The position numbers and the translations under genes are program-made. A stretch of DNA of 64,000 nt from Chloroflexus aurantiacus J-10-fl (lineage in GTDB: Bacteria; Chloroflexota; Chloroflexia; Chloroflexales; Chloroflexaceae), in contig NC_010175.1 in assembly GCF_000018865.1 (NCBI RefSeq), forward strand, positions 558,001 through 622,000, given 5' to 3'. This document shows, one piece after another, positions 1 to 9,301 of this stretch. Under the pieces are notes generated by a model that ran no database searches, was not told the origin of the DNA, and worked only from the letters and a program-made list of their open reading frames with translations. The stretch's first letter is position 1. Each line of letters opens with the position of its first letter.

Positions 1-213
1 TTGTTCGAGGCTGACTGGCGTTTCGGTCGCAGCCATTAGTTCCTGAGCAGGAGCAACCGGTGGCCTGATCCAGTTCAGCCCTTCCAGTGTGAGCGGCACC
101 ACGATCATCAACACACTCACCGTAATCGCCATGATCTCCCAGATTGTCCATGGTGCCGGTGCGCGTCCACGACCGGGAGGGAGTCTGGTTGCAGGTGACG
201 GCTTTGGTGGCAT
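1..213 (-). CDS. Partial membrane protein downstream of a sortase
   Basis: The frame is open from an ATG at 213 down to the window edge (71 residues seen); the C-terminus lies outside the window. The visible part has a Pro/Arg-rich N-terminus, one hydrophobic segment at about residues 27-43 and then a Pro/Ala/Thr-rich stretch, so it looks like a single-pass envelope protein with its bulk outside the cell. It starts 15 nt after the sortase stop and is probably co-transcribed with it, so it could be a sortase substrate or partner. That role is inferred from context only. The family is not recognised. Confidence 0.6.
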   Translation of the reverse strand, partial: MPPKPSPATRLPPGRGRAPAPWTIWEIMAITVSVLMIVVPLTLEGLNWIRPPVAPAQELMAATETPVSLEQ

Positions 214-228
214 ACGATCTCCTCAATC

Positions 229-1167
229 TCAACTGAGTGGACGCGAATCGACCAGATCGGCAATGACGACCAGGCGCTGCGTGTCCCAGTTGGTACAGGT
301 TATCAGGGTCAAAACAGGGGTCGGTGTCGGATCCATCACTTCAACCTGGGTCGGCCAGACGTTACGCATCTCGCGCACTCGGTAGCGGTATACCCAACCG
401 CCCGCCTCCAGCAATATCTCATCACCAGGACGCAGTGCCGGCAGATCACGAAACACAGCGCCACGCAAGCCGGCATGTCCGGCCAGCACGGTATTGCCCG
501 TCGTGCCCGGTAGGGCCGTGCCGTGATGATAGCCGGCGGCATATTCAGCGACCTGCCACGCGCCATCAACGACAAAGACCTCGTACACCGGCGTGTCAAG
601 CTGGATGCTGGGAATACGCAGTCGCTGCGGTCGCGGATCGGTTTTCGGCAGCGGTTTGACACTGGTCTGCGGGGCAAGGTAATCAGCCGGCTCAACCGCC
701 AGACCAGGGTCGGTGAAGGGTAGTGCCGGCAGGTGCGGTGCGGCTGCCGGCGGTGCAACCGGGGCTGGTGGTGGTGATGTGATCTCCTCTGCCGGCGGTG
801 CAACCGGGGCTGGCGGTGGCATGATCACCTCTGCCGGCTGGCTCTTGCCCTGCCAGGCTCGCCACCAGTCGCGGCCATAGCCGTCGATGAACCAGTAGGC
901 AAAGACGATCACCATTGTGGCGAAGAGCAAGATTTCGGCGATGAGCAATGCGCGATCCACCCAATTGCGCAACAGGAAGCCGCGTAAGGCTTCTTCGCGA
1001 TATGCATCCCGCGAACGCAGGCGCAGCGGACGAAACGGATCGCGCCGGGCAGGGAGATCGTTCAAGAGCAAATGTTGCAGCAGATCATTGTCACCGGTAC
1101 GCTGTACCGGCGAGGACGAGGTTGACGACCGTTGACTGGCAGATCGGCGCTGCGAAAAAGTGGTCAT
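229..1167 (-). CDS. Sortase family transpeptidase
   Basis: Sortases are membrane-anchored cysteine transpeptidases that cut sorting signals and attach proteins to the cell surface or to each other. This 312-residue protein has a cytoplasmic N-terminus, one membrane segment near residues 88-110, a Pro/Ala-rich linker containing two near-identical PPPAPVAPPA-type repeats, and a C-terminal sortase domain. The catalytic triad is visible: His231 in LAGHAG, Cys291 in TLITC and Arg298 in QRLVV. The start at 1167 (MTTFSQRRS) is chosen because the upstream ATG at 1221 overlaps the -10 box of a good promoter. The short partial gene below it probably shares the transcript. The sortase class is uncertain (D/E-like). 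Confidence 0.9.
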   Translation of the reverse strand: MTTFSQRRSASQRSSTSSSPVQRTGDNDLLQHLLLNDLPARRDPFRPLRLRSRDAYREEALRGFLLRNWVDRALLIAEILLFATMVIVFAYWFIDGYGRDWWRAWQGKSQPAEVIMPPPAPVAPPAEEITSPPPAPVAPPAAAPHLPALPFTDPGLAVEPADYLAPQTSVKPLPKTDPRPQRLRIPSIQLDTPVYEVFVVDGAWQVAEYAAGYHHGTALPGTTGNTVLAGHAGLRGAVFRDLPALRPGDEILLEAGGWVYRYRVREMRNVWPTQVEVMDPTPTPVLTLITCTNWDTQRLVVIADLVDSRPLS

Positions 1168-1212
1168 TGTTTTACTGTCTCTGAAGCCAGTACCGGCAAG
1201 TCGATTGGAAGC

Positions 1213-1241
1213 ATTATACACGACGATAGGATCATCTGCAA
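1213..1241 (-). promoter_or_regulatory. Sigma-70-type promoter of the sortase gene
   Basis: On the minus strand TTGCAG (1241-1236) and TATAAT (1218-1213) are separated by exactly 17 nt. The predicted start point near 1206 leaves a leader of about 40 nt before the ATG at 1167 and rules out the ATG at 1221 as a start. Confidence 0.65.
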
Positions 1242-1305
1242 TAGTCTGACCGATAGAATGAGCGATTCTCTACGATCAATCGTCGTCAAGTGTAAAAGAA
1301 AGTGT

Positions 1306-2448
1306 TTACGCCAACGCCGCACAGAGCCGTTCGACCCCCAACGCAAAGCGTTCAGGTTCGCAGAGTGCCGACAGCATGACATGGCAACCCGGCACGTCAC
1401 CGTAGAAGTAGCCGGGATGGACAAAGACCCCGTGGTCGAGCAGGAAGAGCACCAGTGCCTCTTCGTCTTCCCACCCGTCAATGGCCGGGAAGAGATAGTA
1501 GCCGCCGGCAGGCGGTCGGGCACGGAGGCGCGGATGATCGGCAAACCGTTGCAGTGCCAGAGTCAGGTTTGCCCGTACCCGTTCGACCATCGCCTGTACG
1601 AACGGTTCGCCTTGAGCAAACAGGGTTGGCAAGAGATATTGACTCAGCGCATTCGCGCCCAGCAGGGTATCGTTTAACAGTTCCAGCCGGGCGGCAAACT
1701 GGCGAGCCGGCTGGTTGAGTGCGATCCAACCCAATTTCAGGTCGGGTAGGGCAAAGAGTTTCGAGATGCCGTTGAGGGTGAAGACCGGTAGCTCTGGATG
1801 GAGCGCCGCCAGGGGTGGCGTGGTCGGTGCAGCATAGGTAAACGGCGCAAAGACCTCGTCACAAATAACTGGAATACCCAGGAGATCGAGCGTCGCTATT
1901 GACGCATCGATGATGGCACCGGTTGGATTGTGGGGCGACACAATCAAAATCGCCCGTGTTCGCTCATCGGCCAGCCGACGAAGCGAACGGGCATTGATCC
2001 GCCAGTTTCGTTCTTCATCAAGCTGGTAGGAACGCAATTCGAGGTTGCGCATGGCAGCGAGGTACTCGAACAGTGGATAGGTGACATTCGGCACCAGCAG
2101 GTTGTCGCCGGGGTCGGCCAGCAATGCGAAGAGCAGGCTGTAGGCTTCGCTGGTGCTGGCCGTGAGAAAGACATCGTCGGGCGTCAGGATCAGGGGCGGC
2201 GAGCGGCGGGCGTAGTACGTTACGATGGCCGTGCGCGCTGCCAGATCGCCCCGTGGATCGGGATGGTAGCGGCGGGTTGACCAGTAGGGCGTGGCTGCAT
2301 TCGCGAGGATGTCGGCAGGGAAGATCAATCCCTGCGTCGTCGGGTTGCTGCTGGTCAAATCGATCAGATCGCCACGCGCCATCCGAGCGCGCCGTGCCAG
2401 TTCGAGCCGAGTCGGGGTCAGATCGAGTTGTGAGAAGACACCAGCCAT
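1306..2448 (-). CDS. PLP-dependent aminotransferase, class I/II
   Basis: A 380-residue fold-type I aminotransferase. The family-typical SPHNPTG motif is at residues 171-177, the cofactor-binding aspartate sits in CDEVF (about 197), and the Schiff-base lysine is Lys230 in GISKLFALP, followed by the conserved KLGW. Length is normal for the family. The substrate cannot be told from sequence. The stop of the oxidoreductase gene (2452) lies 3 nt before this start, so the two are almost certainly one transcript. Confidence 0.88.
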   Translation of the reverse strand: MAGVFSQLDLTPTRLELARRARMARGDLIDLTSSNPTTQGLIFPADILANAATPYWSTRRYHPDPRGDLAARTAIVTYYARRSPPLILTPDDVFLTASTSEAYSLLFALLADPGDNLLVPNVTYPLFEYLAAMRNLELRSYQLDEERNWRINARSLRRLADERTRAILIVSPHNPTGAIIDASIATLDLLGIPVICDEVFAPFTYAAPTTPPLAALHPELPVFTLNGISKLFALPDLKLGWIALNQPARQFAARLELLNDTLLGANALSQYLLPTLFAQGEPFVQAMVERVRANLTLALQRFADHPRLRARPPAGGYYLFPAIDGWEDEEALVLFLLDHGVFVHPGYFYGDVPGCHVMLSALCEPERFALGVERLCAALA

Positions 2449-2451
2449 CGC

Positions 2452-3492
2452 CTACCGACCATTCAGTGACGTTGTCAGATGACGCCAGAAGTCATCTCGT
2501 TCCCCAGGAATAAACGGTATGTAGAGAGCGACTCGATCAAGCAGCCCTTCGTAGCGTTCCTTGAGGGCCGCCGGCAGATCGGCAGGATCGGCTTCGACGG
2601 CAAAGGTTGCTACCATGGTGTCATCGATCAGACCGGTCATCTCGGCCCAGCGCTGTTGGGCTGCCAGACGCGATAATTCTTCACCTACCGCATCCCATCC
2701 ATGACAGGATAAAACGGCCCGGTAGGTTGGGGTTGAAGCGTAGAAGGCAATCTGCTGCCGCACCATTGCCCGCATCCGCTCGCGTTCGGTCTTGTCGTTC
2801 CCGGTGATGACGAGTGCGCTGCCGGCTATCGCACAGGCTGAGGGATCGCGACCGGCAGCCGTCGCGCCGGCGGCGATTTGCGGACGCAACACCTCGCGCA
2901 GGTAGCGGGCACTGGTCAGGGGATGGGCGTGAAAGCCATCGCACACCTCACCGGCCAGATGCGCCAGCCCGGTATTCACACCGGCGATATAGATCGGGAT
3001 GTCGGGATGGGCGATAGGGCCAGGGCTGAAGAACGGCGTCATAAGTGTATGCTGGTAGTACTGGCCACGGTAATCGAGCTTCCCCCCGGTCTGCCAGCAG
3101 TGCCAGATGGCGCGTAGCGCACCGATATAATCGCGCAGCCGTCCGACGGGCGAATCCCATACGCTACTGAAGCGGCGTTCGATATGGGCTTTGACCTGGG
3201 TGCCCAGGCCGAGAACAAAACGCCCACCACTGAACCCGGCCAGGTCCCACGCAATCTGCGCCGTGACCATTGGGCTACGCGGGAATGCGATTGCCACTGC
3301 CGTGCCAATGGTTAACTGTTGCGTATGCTCGGCAGCGATGGTCAGAGCCAGAAACGGATTGTGCGCTGTTTCTGGTGCCCAGAGTGCGGCAAAACCGAGT
3401 GCTTCCGCAGCTTTTGCGACCTCCGCAGCACCGGGCAGTGGATTGGCATCAACCTGAAAGGCAGCATCGAGGAGGAGCATGGCTTTTTCCAT
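2452..3492 (-). CDS. LLM-class luciferase-like oxidoreductase (F420/FMN type)
   Basis: A 346-residue TIM-barrel protein of the bacterial luciferase-like monooxygenase superfamily. The family pattern is visible: an N-terminal strand with VDANPLPGAAEVAKAAEALG, then TIGTAVAIAFPRSPM, GGRFVLGLGTQ, and a C-terminal half with DGFHAHPLTS. Members use reduced flavin or coenzyme F420; this one resembles the F420-associated subgroup, but cofactor and substrate are inferred. Two in-frame ATGs lie near the start (3492 and 3480); the first is taken. It is the first gene of an operon with the aminotransferase. Confidence 0.85.
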   Translation of the reverse strand: MEKAMLLLDAAFQVDANPLPGAAEVAKAAEALGFAALWAPETAHNPFLALTIAAEHTQQLTIGTAVAIAFPRSPMVTAQIAWDLAGFSGGRFVLGLGTQVKAHIERRFSSVWDSPVGRLRDYIGALRAIWHCWQTGGKLDYRGQYYQHTLMTPFFSPGPIAHPDIPIYIAGVNTGLAHLAGEVCDGFHAHPLTSARYLREVLRPQIAAGATAAGRDPSACAIAGSALVITGNDKTERERMRAMVRQQIAFYASTPTYRAVLSCHGWDAVGEELSRLAAQQRWAEMTGLIDDTMVATFAVEADPADLPAALKERYEGLLDRVALYIPFIPGERDDFWRHLTTSLNGR

Positions 3493-3543
3493 TCATTCTC
3501 TTGCAAGGCGATCACAACTCTGTTAAGGAAGTGTCTTATCACA

Positions 3544-4161
3544 TCAGGGACGCAAACGGTGCAGTAGTGCTGTCAACCGATCATAGTCATCTTTCAGCAA
3601 CCGGGCAAGTTCACGACCGACCCGCACCAGGTAGGTCGGGCCATCACGTCGGGCCAGAGCAATCGTCCGTACCGCCGCTGTCAACAACTCGTCGGCGGGT
3701 AGGCCAGGTGCCAGCAACACAGTTCGCAAGAAGTCCAGATGATCACCAAACGCCGCTAATTCCTCGTTCGGACAAGGATACACCGAGTAGTGGACGGGTG
3801 GCGGTTGTGGTGGCAGGCGCTGGATCAAGCGCCCATGCAGGGTATAGCCGACAATCAACGCCGTAAATTCGGTTTGCAACACGACACTCAGATCGGGATG
3901 GGCGCGATAAATCTCGTCGTCGTACAAATAACGCCCGGTGTACGTTCGCCCGCGCACGATTGCCCGACCACCCGGCTCGCGACTGCCGGTATGAATATCG
4001 TAGATCAATCCGTAGACGTGCAATCCCTGATCGGTCGTGGTTGCCCGTACCAGTGATCCAAACGGTGGCGAGGCGAGGAGTTCATACGTCGCAGCCACGA
4101 AATGGATGGTTGACGACTCGATGACCTCGCCGATCCGACCATTCTGTGCTTCTGATTGCAT
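3544..4161 (-). CDS. HAS-barrel domain protein linked to NurA
   Basis: A 205-residue protein. The segment from about residue 10 (GEVIESSTIHFVAATYELL, then SPPFGSLVRA) matches the HAS-barrel found at the N-terminus of HerA-type DNA-translocating ATPases and in related stand-alone proteins. No Walker motifs follow, so the ATPase part is absent. The C-terminal half is helical and unassigned. It begins 3 nt after the nurA stop on the same strand, so it is translated with the nuclease. The likely role is to bridge NurA to a HerA-type motor encoded elsewhere, or to regulate NurA. Domain recognition is from pattern memory only. Confidence 0.72.
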   Translation of the reverse strand: MQSEAQNGRIGEVIESSTIHFVAATYELLASPPFGSLVRATTTDQGLHVYGLIYDIHTGSREPGGRAIVRGRTYTGRYLYDDEIYRAHPDLSVVLQTEFTALIVGYTLHGRLIQRLPPQPPPVHYSVYPCPNEELAAFGDHLDFLRTVLLAPGLPADELLTAAVRTIALARRDGPTYLVRVGRELARLLKDDYDRLTALLHRLRP

Positions 4162-4164
4162 AGG

Positions 4165-5376
4165 TTATCCCTGAATAAACTGCTTACGCTCACGCTTTGC
4201 CGAAACACCGGTTGGTACCTCAGCCTGGCGCAAAACCCCGGCTACCATCTGCTCGAAGACCCGCCGCTCGGCACTGCGAATGACAGCCTGTTCGTGGGCA
4301 CGTTGCAATACGACCGGATAGCCCTGACCGCGCATTGCCTGATCGTACACCAGAGCATGCACCTGTGCAACCATATCTGGTTGGCCGGCAACCCACGCCG
4401 GTATTTCGATCCGCGCCAGCTCGCGCCCAATCCGCAGGAAGAAGAAATGTATTTGATGATCGCCATACCCTTCGATGCTGATCCGACTCCACGAGCGAAA
4501 GATCGGGCTGCGCTCACCTTCTTGCAATCTGGTGGCAAAGAGATCGGCATCGATTACATCCTGGCAAATCATGCACGATGGCGTCTTGCCTTGTTTCGCA
4601 TCACTACACTGCGCACAATTTGCCCCGCGCTGCGCGGGCACATTCACATCCGGGCAGAACATCAGTCGCATTAGTCCCATCACCTCCGGCGAGCGGGTGC
4701 GACTGATATACGATGCTACCGGGATACCGATCTTCCGCATCTGCTCCAGGTAATTAAGGTACTGACCTAAAAAATGATCACGGATGAACTCGTCGGCATT
4801 TGCCAGTGCCCAACGGATTAATGTGCCATCCTGGAGCGCCAGCCGGGGAATGGTTGTATCGTTGAGGTACATTGCCGCAAACCGGCCTAATGCCACGCCC
4901 TCTTCGACATCACGACGCACGCTTAACACAGCCCCCTCTACCGGGATACGACGAGTATCCTCGTGAAGGTACAGGTCGTCCTCGCTGAAATAGAGCCGTG
5001 GTGACGACTCCAGGTACGCTTCCGGGTGCGCACCGTAGCGCAGGTAGACCTGGCCGATGTTGATCAGGTAGCAACTGACCTCGCCATGCCGATCCACATC
5101 AATATGCGAGCCGTCAGTGGCCACGACCGCATAATCGGTAGGAAGGGTCTCTATCCGACCGATGGTATCGAGCGGTTCAACCGGTTCGGCCAGCAACCAG
5201 TGCGCCGAGGTTGCACTGAGGCGCACAGCATCCGCCCAACGCTGCTCATACCCCACCTCGTTCAGATAGCGTGTGGCAATCTGTGCCATCCGCGTCTCTC
5301 GTTGTGCAACCGAACGGGCGGCATTTTGCCCCATTGCCCGCAATTGTTCACTCAGCGCAGCCAGATTGAGTGTCAT
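4165..5376 (-). CDS. nurA: NurA domain nuclease with embedded CxxC pairs
   Basis: NurA is a Mn2+-dependent 5'-3' nuclease of the RNase H-like fold that works with HerA in DNA end resection. The 403-residue protein shows the family's first metal motif, TDGSH at 87-91, and a second acidic motif, QDGTLIRW, with Asp183. A segment between these and the C-terminus carries five cysteines (241, 254, 257, 268, 271) with two CxxC pairs spaced like a zinc ribbon, which classical archaeal NurA lacks as far as I recall. The HAS-barrel gene follows at 3 nt. No herA is in the window. Confidence 0.85.
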   Translation of the reverse strand: MTLNLAALSEQLRAMGQNAARSVAQRETRMAQIATRYLNEVGYEQRWADAVRLSATSAHWLLAEPVEPLDTIGRIETLPTDYAVVATDGSHIDVDRHGEVSCYLINIGQVYLRYGAHPEAYLESSPRLYFSEDDLYLHEDTRRIPVEGAVLSVRRDVEEGVALGRFAAMYLNDTTIPRLALQDGTLIRWALANADEFIRDHFLGQYLNYLEQMRKIGIPVASYISRTRSPEVMGLMRLMFCPDVNVPAQRGANCAQCSDAKQGKTPSCMICQDVIDADLFATRLQEGERSPIFRSWSRISIEGYGDHQIHFFFLRIGRELARIEIPAWVAGQPDMVAQVHALVYDQAMRGQGYPVVLQRAHEQAVIRSAERRVFEQMVAGVLRQAEVPTGVSAKRERKQFIQG

Positions 5377-5681
5377 CGCTCTCCTCCGCTCACCTGTTCG
5401 TGTCGTTCAGCATAGACGATATGACGCAGCTTGTCAATCTCGTTCCGCCCCTCTCTGGATGTGCCTGCACGTGCAGGAGCAATATTCAGCGCCAGTTGTG
5501 CTCTGCTCCCTGGCACAGGGCGAAGGTTTGCCCCGGCGCACCCTACGGCTGATGTCACTGACGGATCGCGAGCAATGCCATCTCAGACCACCACCACCTT
5601 CCGGTCAATGGTATGATGGATCAATAAATTGTTGCGGTTACCGGCTGGTTCCGGGCAAGCACAGGGCAGGAAAAGCAGGAT
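5377..5681. other. Intergenic region between divergent nurA and folC
   Basis: About 305 bp between divergently transcribed genes, so it must hold two promoters. For folC an extended -10 candidate (TGGTATGAT, hexamer 5612-5617) is visible without a good -35 box. I find no convincing gene: overlapping short frames on both strands lack a ribosome binding site. Confidence 0.5.
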
Positions 5682-6998
5682 ATGCAGATTACAACCTATC
5701 AGGAAGCTCTCGATTACATCTACAGTTTTATCGATCCTACTCGTCAGGGGTCACCCGATCCGGCGATTGCGGCGCGATCGCTGGCCCGGCTCAGGGCATT
5801 ACTAGACATTGCCGGGAATCCACATCAACAACTGGCGGCGGTTGTCGTTGCCGGTACCAAAGGGAAGGGGAGTACCTGCGCCTTGATTGAAGCTATGGCT
5901 CGCGCCGCCGGTTTACGGGTGGGTTTATGGACATCGCCCCACCTTAGCTCGTATCGCGAACGCATCCAGATTGATCGCGAACCGATCTCTCAGGCGACGC
6001 TGATTCAGCTTGTGCGGGATGTGCAACCGATTGTTGACGCCTTTGACACCGCTACCTACGGTCGTCCCAGTACGTTTGACATTGGGTTTGTGATGGCGAT
6101 GCGCCATTTTGTAGCAGCTCACGTCGATCTGGCGGTCGTTGAGGTCGGTCTGGGGGGTCGTTTCGATGCTGCGGCGACCATTACTCCACTCATCGCGGTG
6201 ATCTCGTCGATCAGCTACGACCACATGGCGATTCTGGGGCCAACGCTGCACGACATTGCCTACAACAAAGCGGGTATTATGCGGCCAGGCCGACCGGCGA
6301 TTACCGTACCACAACACCCGGAAGCAGCCGCTGTCTTCGCCGCCGAAGCCCAGACGGTCGGTGCCCCGCTCTGGCTGGCCGCTGAACACACGGTTGAACC
6401 GTGGCTGGCGTCTGGTCAACCGCTCACCTATCCGGCCCCACCGCAACCGGGGCGCTTGCGCGGTGGCTTCCAGCGCGAAAATGCTCGTCTGGCAATGGGG
6501 ACTGCCCTGCTGTTGCGTGATCAGGGAGTGCCGATTGATGACCAGGCCATCCGGCGTGGTCTCGCCGAAGCCTGGTGGCCGGGACGTTTCGAGTTGATTG
6601 CCGGCCCGCCCCGTATCCTTATCGACGGCGCCCACAACGGCGACTCGGCGCAGAAATTGTGGCAGGCCATTAGCGACGAGCTACCGCATCGGCAGTTTAT
6701 TCTCGTGCTCGGTACCTCGCGCGATAAAGACATTGCGGCTATCGCCGCTGCCCTGGCACCGCAGGCAGCCCACGTGATTATCACCCGCTCGAACCACCCC
6801 AAAGCGATGGATCTCGACCGGATTGCCGCCGAGGTTGCCCCCTTTACCAACGCACCAATGCAGATTGTGCCGGTCGTGGCTGAAGCGCTGGCGACCGCGC
6901 AGGCGCTGGCGGAACAGGACGATCTGATTTGTGTCACCGGCTCGCTGTTCGTCGTCGGCGCAGCCCGTGAAGCCCTGGGCCTGGCGGTCGCAGACTGA
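5682..6998 (+). CDS. folC: Folylpolyglutamate synthase / dihydrofolate synthase
   Basis: FolC adds glutamate to folates (and to dihydropteroate in bifunctional forms) using ATP. The 438-residue protein has the Mur-ligase-like P-loop GTKGKGST near residue 60, the folate-binding TSPHLSSYRERI near 84, VVEVGLGGRFDA near 154, the SYDHMAILG segment, and the DGAHNGDS motif of the C-terminal domain near 312. All family landmarks are present and length is normal. The ATG at 5682 follows a purine-rich stretch (GGAAAAGCAGGAT). It is monocistronic: the next gene is convergent. Confidence 0.93.
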   Translation: MQITTYQEALDYIYSFIDPTRQGSPDPAIAARSLARLRALLDIAGNPHQQLAAVVVAGTKGKGSTCALIEAMARAAGLRVGLWTSPHLSSYRERIQIDREPISQATLIQLVRDVQPIVDAFDTATYGRPSTFDIGFVMAMRHFVAAHVDLAVVEVGLGGRFDAAATITPLIAVISSISYDHMAILGPTLHDIAYNKAGIMRPGRPAITVPQHPEAAAVFAAEAQTVGAPLWLAAEHTVEPWLASGQPLTYPAPPQPGRLRGGFQRENARLAMGTALLLRDQGVPIDDQAIRRGLAEAWWPGRFELIAGPPRILIDGAHNGDSAQKLWQAISDELPHRQFILVLGTSRDKDIAAIAAALAPQAAHVIITRSNHPKAMDLDRIAAEVAPFTNAPMQIVPVVAEALATAQALAEQDDLICVTGSLFVVGAAREALGLAVAD

Positions 6999-7046
6999 GG
7001 GTAAGCGGTTGGTAGCGGCGGGTTGTTCAGCGGTGACGCAGCAGCG

Positions 7047-7835
7047 CTACGACGAAGCGCTGGTATACGAGCGCAGACCAACCCGCCAGAAAGCGCGTGA
7101 CGCCAGCAAGAGGATACCGGCGATAATCGGCGCCAGTAACAGATAGAAGGGATCGAGTAAGCCGATTAAGGCTGCCGCCGGAAAGGTGGTCAAAAAGGCA
7201 ATCGGAATCACGAAGGTCAGCACCAGACGCAACCACTGGCTGTACGCTGTCACCGGAAAACGACCGGTTTCATAGATCGCAGTGAGCAGCTCGGTGACAT
7301 TCTCGACCTGTACCAGCCAGAAGGCGGTGGTGACCAGCAACATCCAGATCGCATACGCGATCACCATACCGCAGGCCAGCAAGAAGAGGAAGGCAAGGAG
7401 CTGGAATGGCGTCGGCCAGATTTGACCAAGCCAGAGACCGTAGATAATCAGACCGAAGCCGACCAGAAAATCAGGCAACACCATCAGATTGATCTGGCGC
7501 AGGGACGCCATAAACTGGCTATCAACCGGCTTCACCAGCACAAAATCCAGCGTTCCCTTTTGAATGTGTTCTACGATCCGGGTGATGTTGGGCCGCATGA
7601 TCCCGTCAATCAAACCCTCAAAAATGCGGAACATGCCGACCACCAGCAGCGCCTGGGGCAGCGTCCAGCCACCGAGGGTACCGGTAAATTGAAAAAAGAC
7701 CAGCGTGCCCAGCACACCCCACAACAACCAGAGCACACTTTGGAAGAGCGAGGTCAAAAAGTTGACCCGATACTCTAGCGCGATTTGTAAACTGTTATGC
7801 ACAAAGAGAACAAACAGGCGGAGATAGCGCAGCAT
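7047..7835 (-). CDS. ABC-2 family transporter permease
   Basis: A 262-residue integral membrane protein with about six hydrophobic segments. It resembles the ABC-2 subgroup once called DUF990, whose members usually work in pairs with an ATPase for export. The conserved stretch near residue 100 (IQKGTLDFVLVKPVDSQF) is characteristic of that group. Unusually, no ATPase or second permease gene is adjacent: hflX lies upstream and folC is convergent. Its partners must be encoded elsewhere. The substrate is unknown. The ribosome binding site before 7835 is weak. Confidence 0.82.
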   Translation of the reverse strand: MLRYLRLFVLFVHNSLQIALEYRVNFLTSLFQSVLWLLWGVLGTLVFFQFTGTLGGWTLPQALLVVGMFRIFEGLIDGIMRPNITRIVEHIQKGTLDFVLVKPVDSQFMASLRQINLMVLPDFLVGFGLIIYGLWLGQIWPTPFQLLAFLFLLACGMVIAYAIWMLLVTTAFWLVQVENVTELLTAIYETGRFPVTAYSQWLRLVLTFVIPIAFLTTFPAAALIGLLDPFYLLLAPIIAGILLLASRAFWRVGLRSYTSASS

Positions 7836-7963
7836 AACCGGCCAGATTGTCTAATCGGTACACATCACGATAACGCAGAACGCACGTCAATCGTCGAACC
7901 ACATCCCACAATTGACGTGCATTCTGCTTCATTACCCAGAGCGGGTACAGACCGTTTTTCCAC

Positions 7964-9301
7964 TCACAACGAGCTACGGGCAAAGCGGGCAAACTGGGGA
8001 GCGAGCGCCGGAGGCAAGCGCCCGACGATATGGGCACCATCACCCTCAAACTCCTCCACCTCAATAACGCCGCGCTGCCGCCAGAGCGCAACCAGATCGT
8101 TCCGCTGGTAGGGAATATAGGCATCAACCCGCACCATACGCTGGGCCAGCATCGCCACAATGCGCTCACCCAACGTTTGCAGCCCCCACCCTCGTTGGGC
8201 CGAAACAGCGACAATATCGGTTGGCAAACCCATCTCAGCCGCAATCTGCCCGACATCCTCCGCCGTCGCCCCTTCGAGCAAGTCAATCTTATTGAGCACG
8301 GTCAAAACCGGCTTGTGATCCACCCCCAACTCCCGCAGCGTCTGCTCAACCGTTTGGGCGTGTTCCTGGGCATTGCGATGCGTGACATCAACCACGTGCA
8401 GCAGGAGATCCGCCTCCTCGATCTCCTCCAGCGTAGCCCGAAACGCAGCCACGAGCTGCGGCGGGAGCTTCTGGATGAAACCGACCGTATCGGTCATCAA
8501 CGCCACAATATTGCCGGGCAACAGCACCTGGCGGGTGGTTGGGTCGAGCGTGGCGAACAGCTTATCCTCTGCCAGCACGTCAGCCCCGGTCATTGCATTA
8601 AGCAGCGTGCTCTTGCCGGCGTTGGTATAGCCAACAAGGGCAATCACCGGAATACCGGTTTGCCGCCGGCGCTGGCGGTACAATTCCCGGTGGCGGTGAA
8701 CATCGGCCAACTGATCTTTCAACCACGCAATCCGCCGCTCGATCAACCGGCGGTCAATTTCAAGCTGCGTCTCACCAGGGCCACGGAGACCAACCACACC
8801 ACCTGCCGCCGTACCACCGGTACCGGCCTGACGTTCAAGGTGCGTCCACTGACGACGCAGACGCGGCAGCAGATACTGGTACTGCGCCAGCTCAACCTGA
8901 AGCCGCCCTTCGTGAGTACGCGCATGGCGGGCAAAGATATCCAGAATCAACCCCGTGCGATCAATGACCTGGGTCTGAAGCTCTTCTTCGAGGTTACGGG
9001 TCTGCGCCGGACTGAGTTCATCATCGAACACGATCAGGTCGGCCTGCGTCTGCTCGCGCAACGCAGCCACCTCTTTGACCTTACCGGGGCCGATGAAAAA
9101 CTTTGGTTGTGGTTCGGGCAGACGTTGGAAAATACGACCGACCACCTCTAGCTCCGCCGTCTGCGCGAGCAACGCCAGCTCATCGAGCGAGTCTTCGACC
9201 GGCCAGGGACTGCGCATGCTGGCAATTTCAGCCCCCACCAGCAATGCGCGTCGGCGTGGTACAGCCGTTGGGTATAAGCGTTTTCCGTCGTGGGTGCGCA
9301 A
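7964..9301 (-). CDS. hflX: Ribosome-associated GTPase HflX
   Basis: HflX is a GTPase that binds the 50S subunit and rescues or splits stalled or hibernating ribosomes. The 445-residue product has the N-terminal HflX domain with the glycine-rich GTAAGGVVGLRGPGETQLE segment, a helical linker, and the G domain with GYTNAGKST (G1), DTVGFIQ (G3) and NKIDL (G4). The first conventional start is a TTG at 9301, but the AAAGGAG at 9323-9317 is 16 nt away from it. An in-frame ATT at 9310 is spaced 6 nt from that site and is the better-placed start. A TAG lies just upstream, so no other start is possible. Confidence 0.93.
   Translation of the reverse strand: MRTHDGKRLYPTAVPRRRALLVGAEIASMRSPWPVEDSLDELALLAQTAELEVVGRIFQRLPEPQPKFFIGPGKVKEVAALREQTQADLIVFDDELSPAQTRNLEEELQTQVIDRTGLILDIFARHARTHEGRLQVELAQYQYLLPRLRRQWTHLERQAGTGGTAAGGVVGLRGPGETQLEIDRRLIERRIAWLKDQLADVHRHRELYRQRRRQTGIPVIALVGYTNAGKSTLLNAMTGADVLAEDKLFATLDPTTRQVLLPGNIVALMTDTVGFIQKLPPQLVAAFRATLEEIEEADLLLHVVDVTHRNAQEHAQTVEQTLRELGVDHKPVLTVLNKIDLLEGATAEDVGQIAAEMGLPTDIVAVSAQRGWGLQTLGERIVAMLAQRMVRVDAYIPYQRNDLVALWRQRGVIEVEEFEGDGAHIVGRLPPALAPQFARFARSSL

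Noticed and set aside
8030-9151. 373-codon plus-strand frame opposite hflX
   Set aside because: It is the shadow of the hflX coding strand; composition is His/Gln/Asn-rich and it has no start signals.
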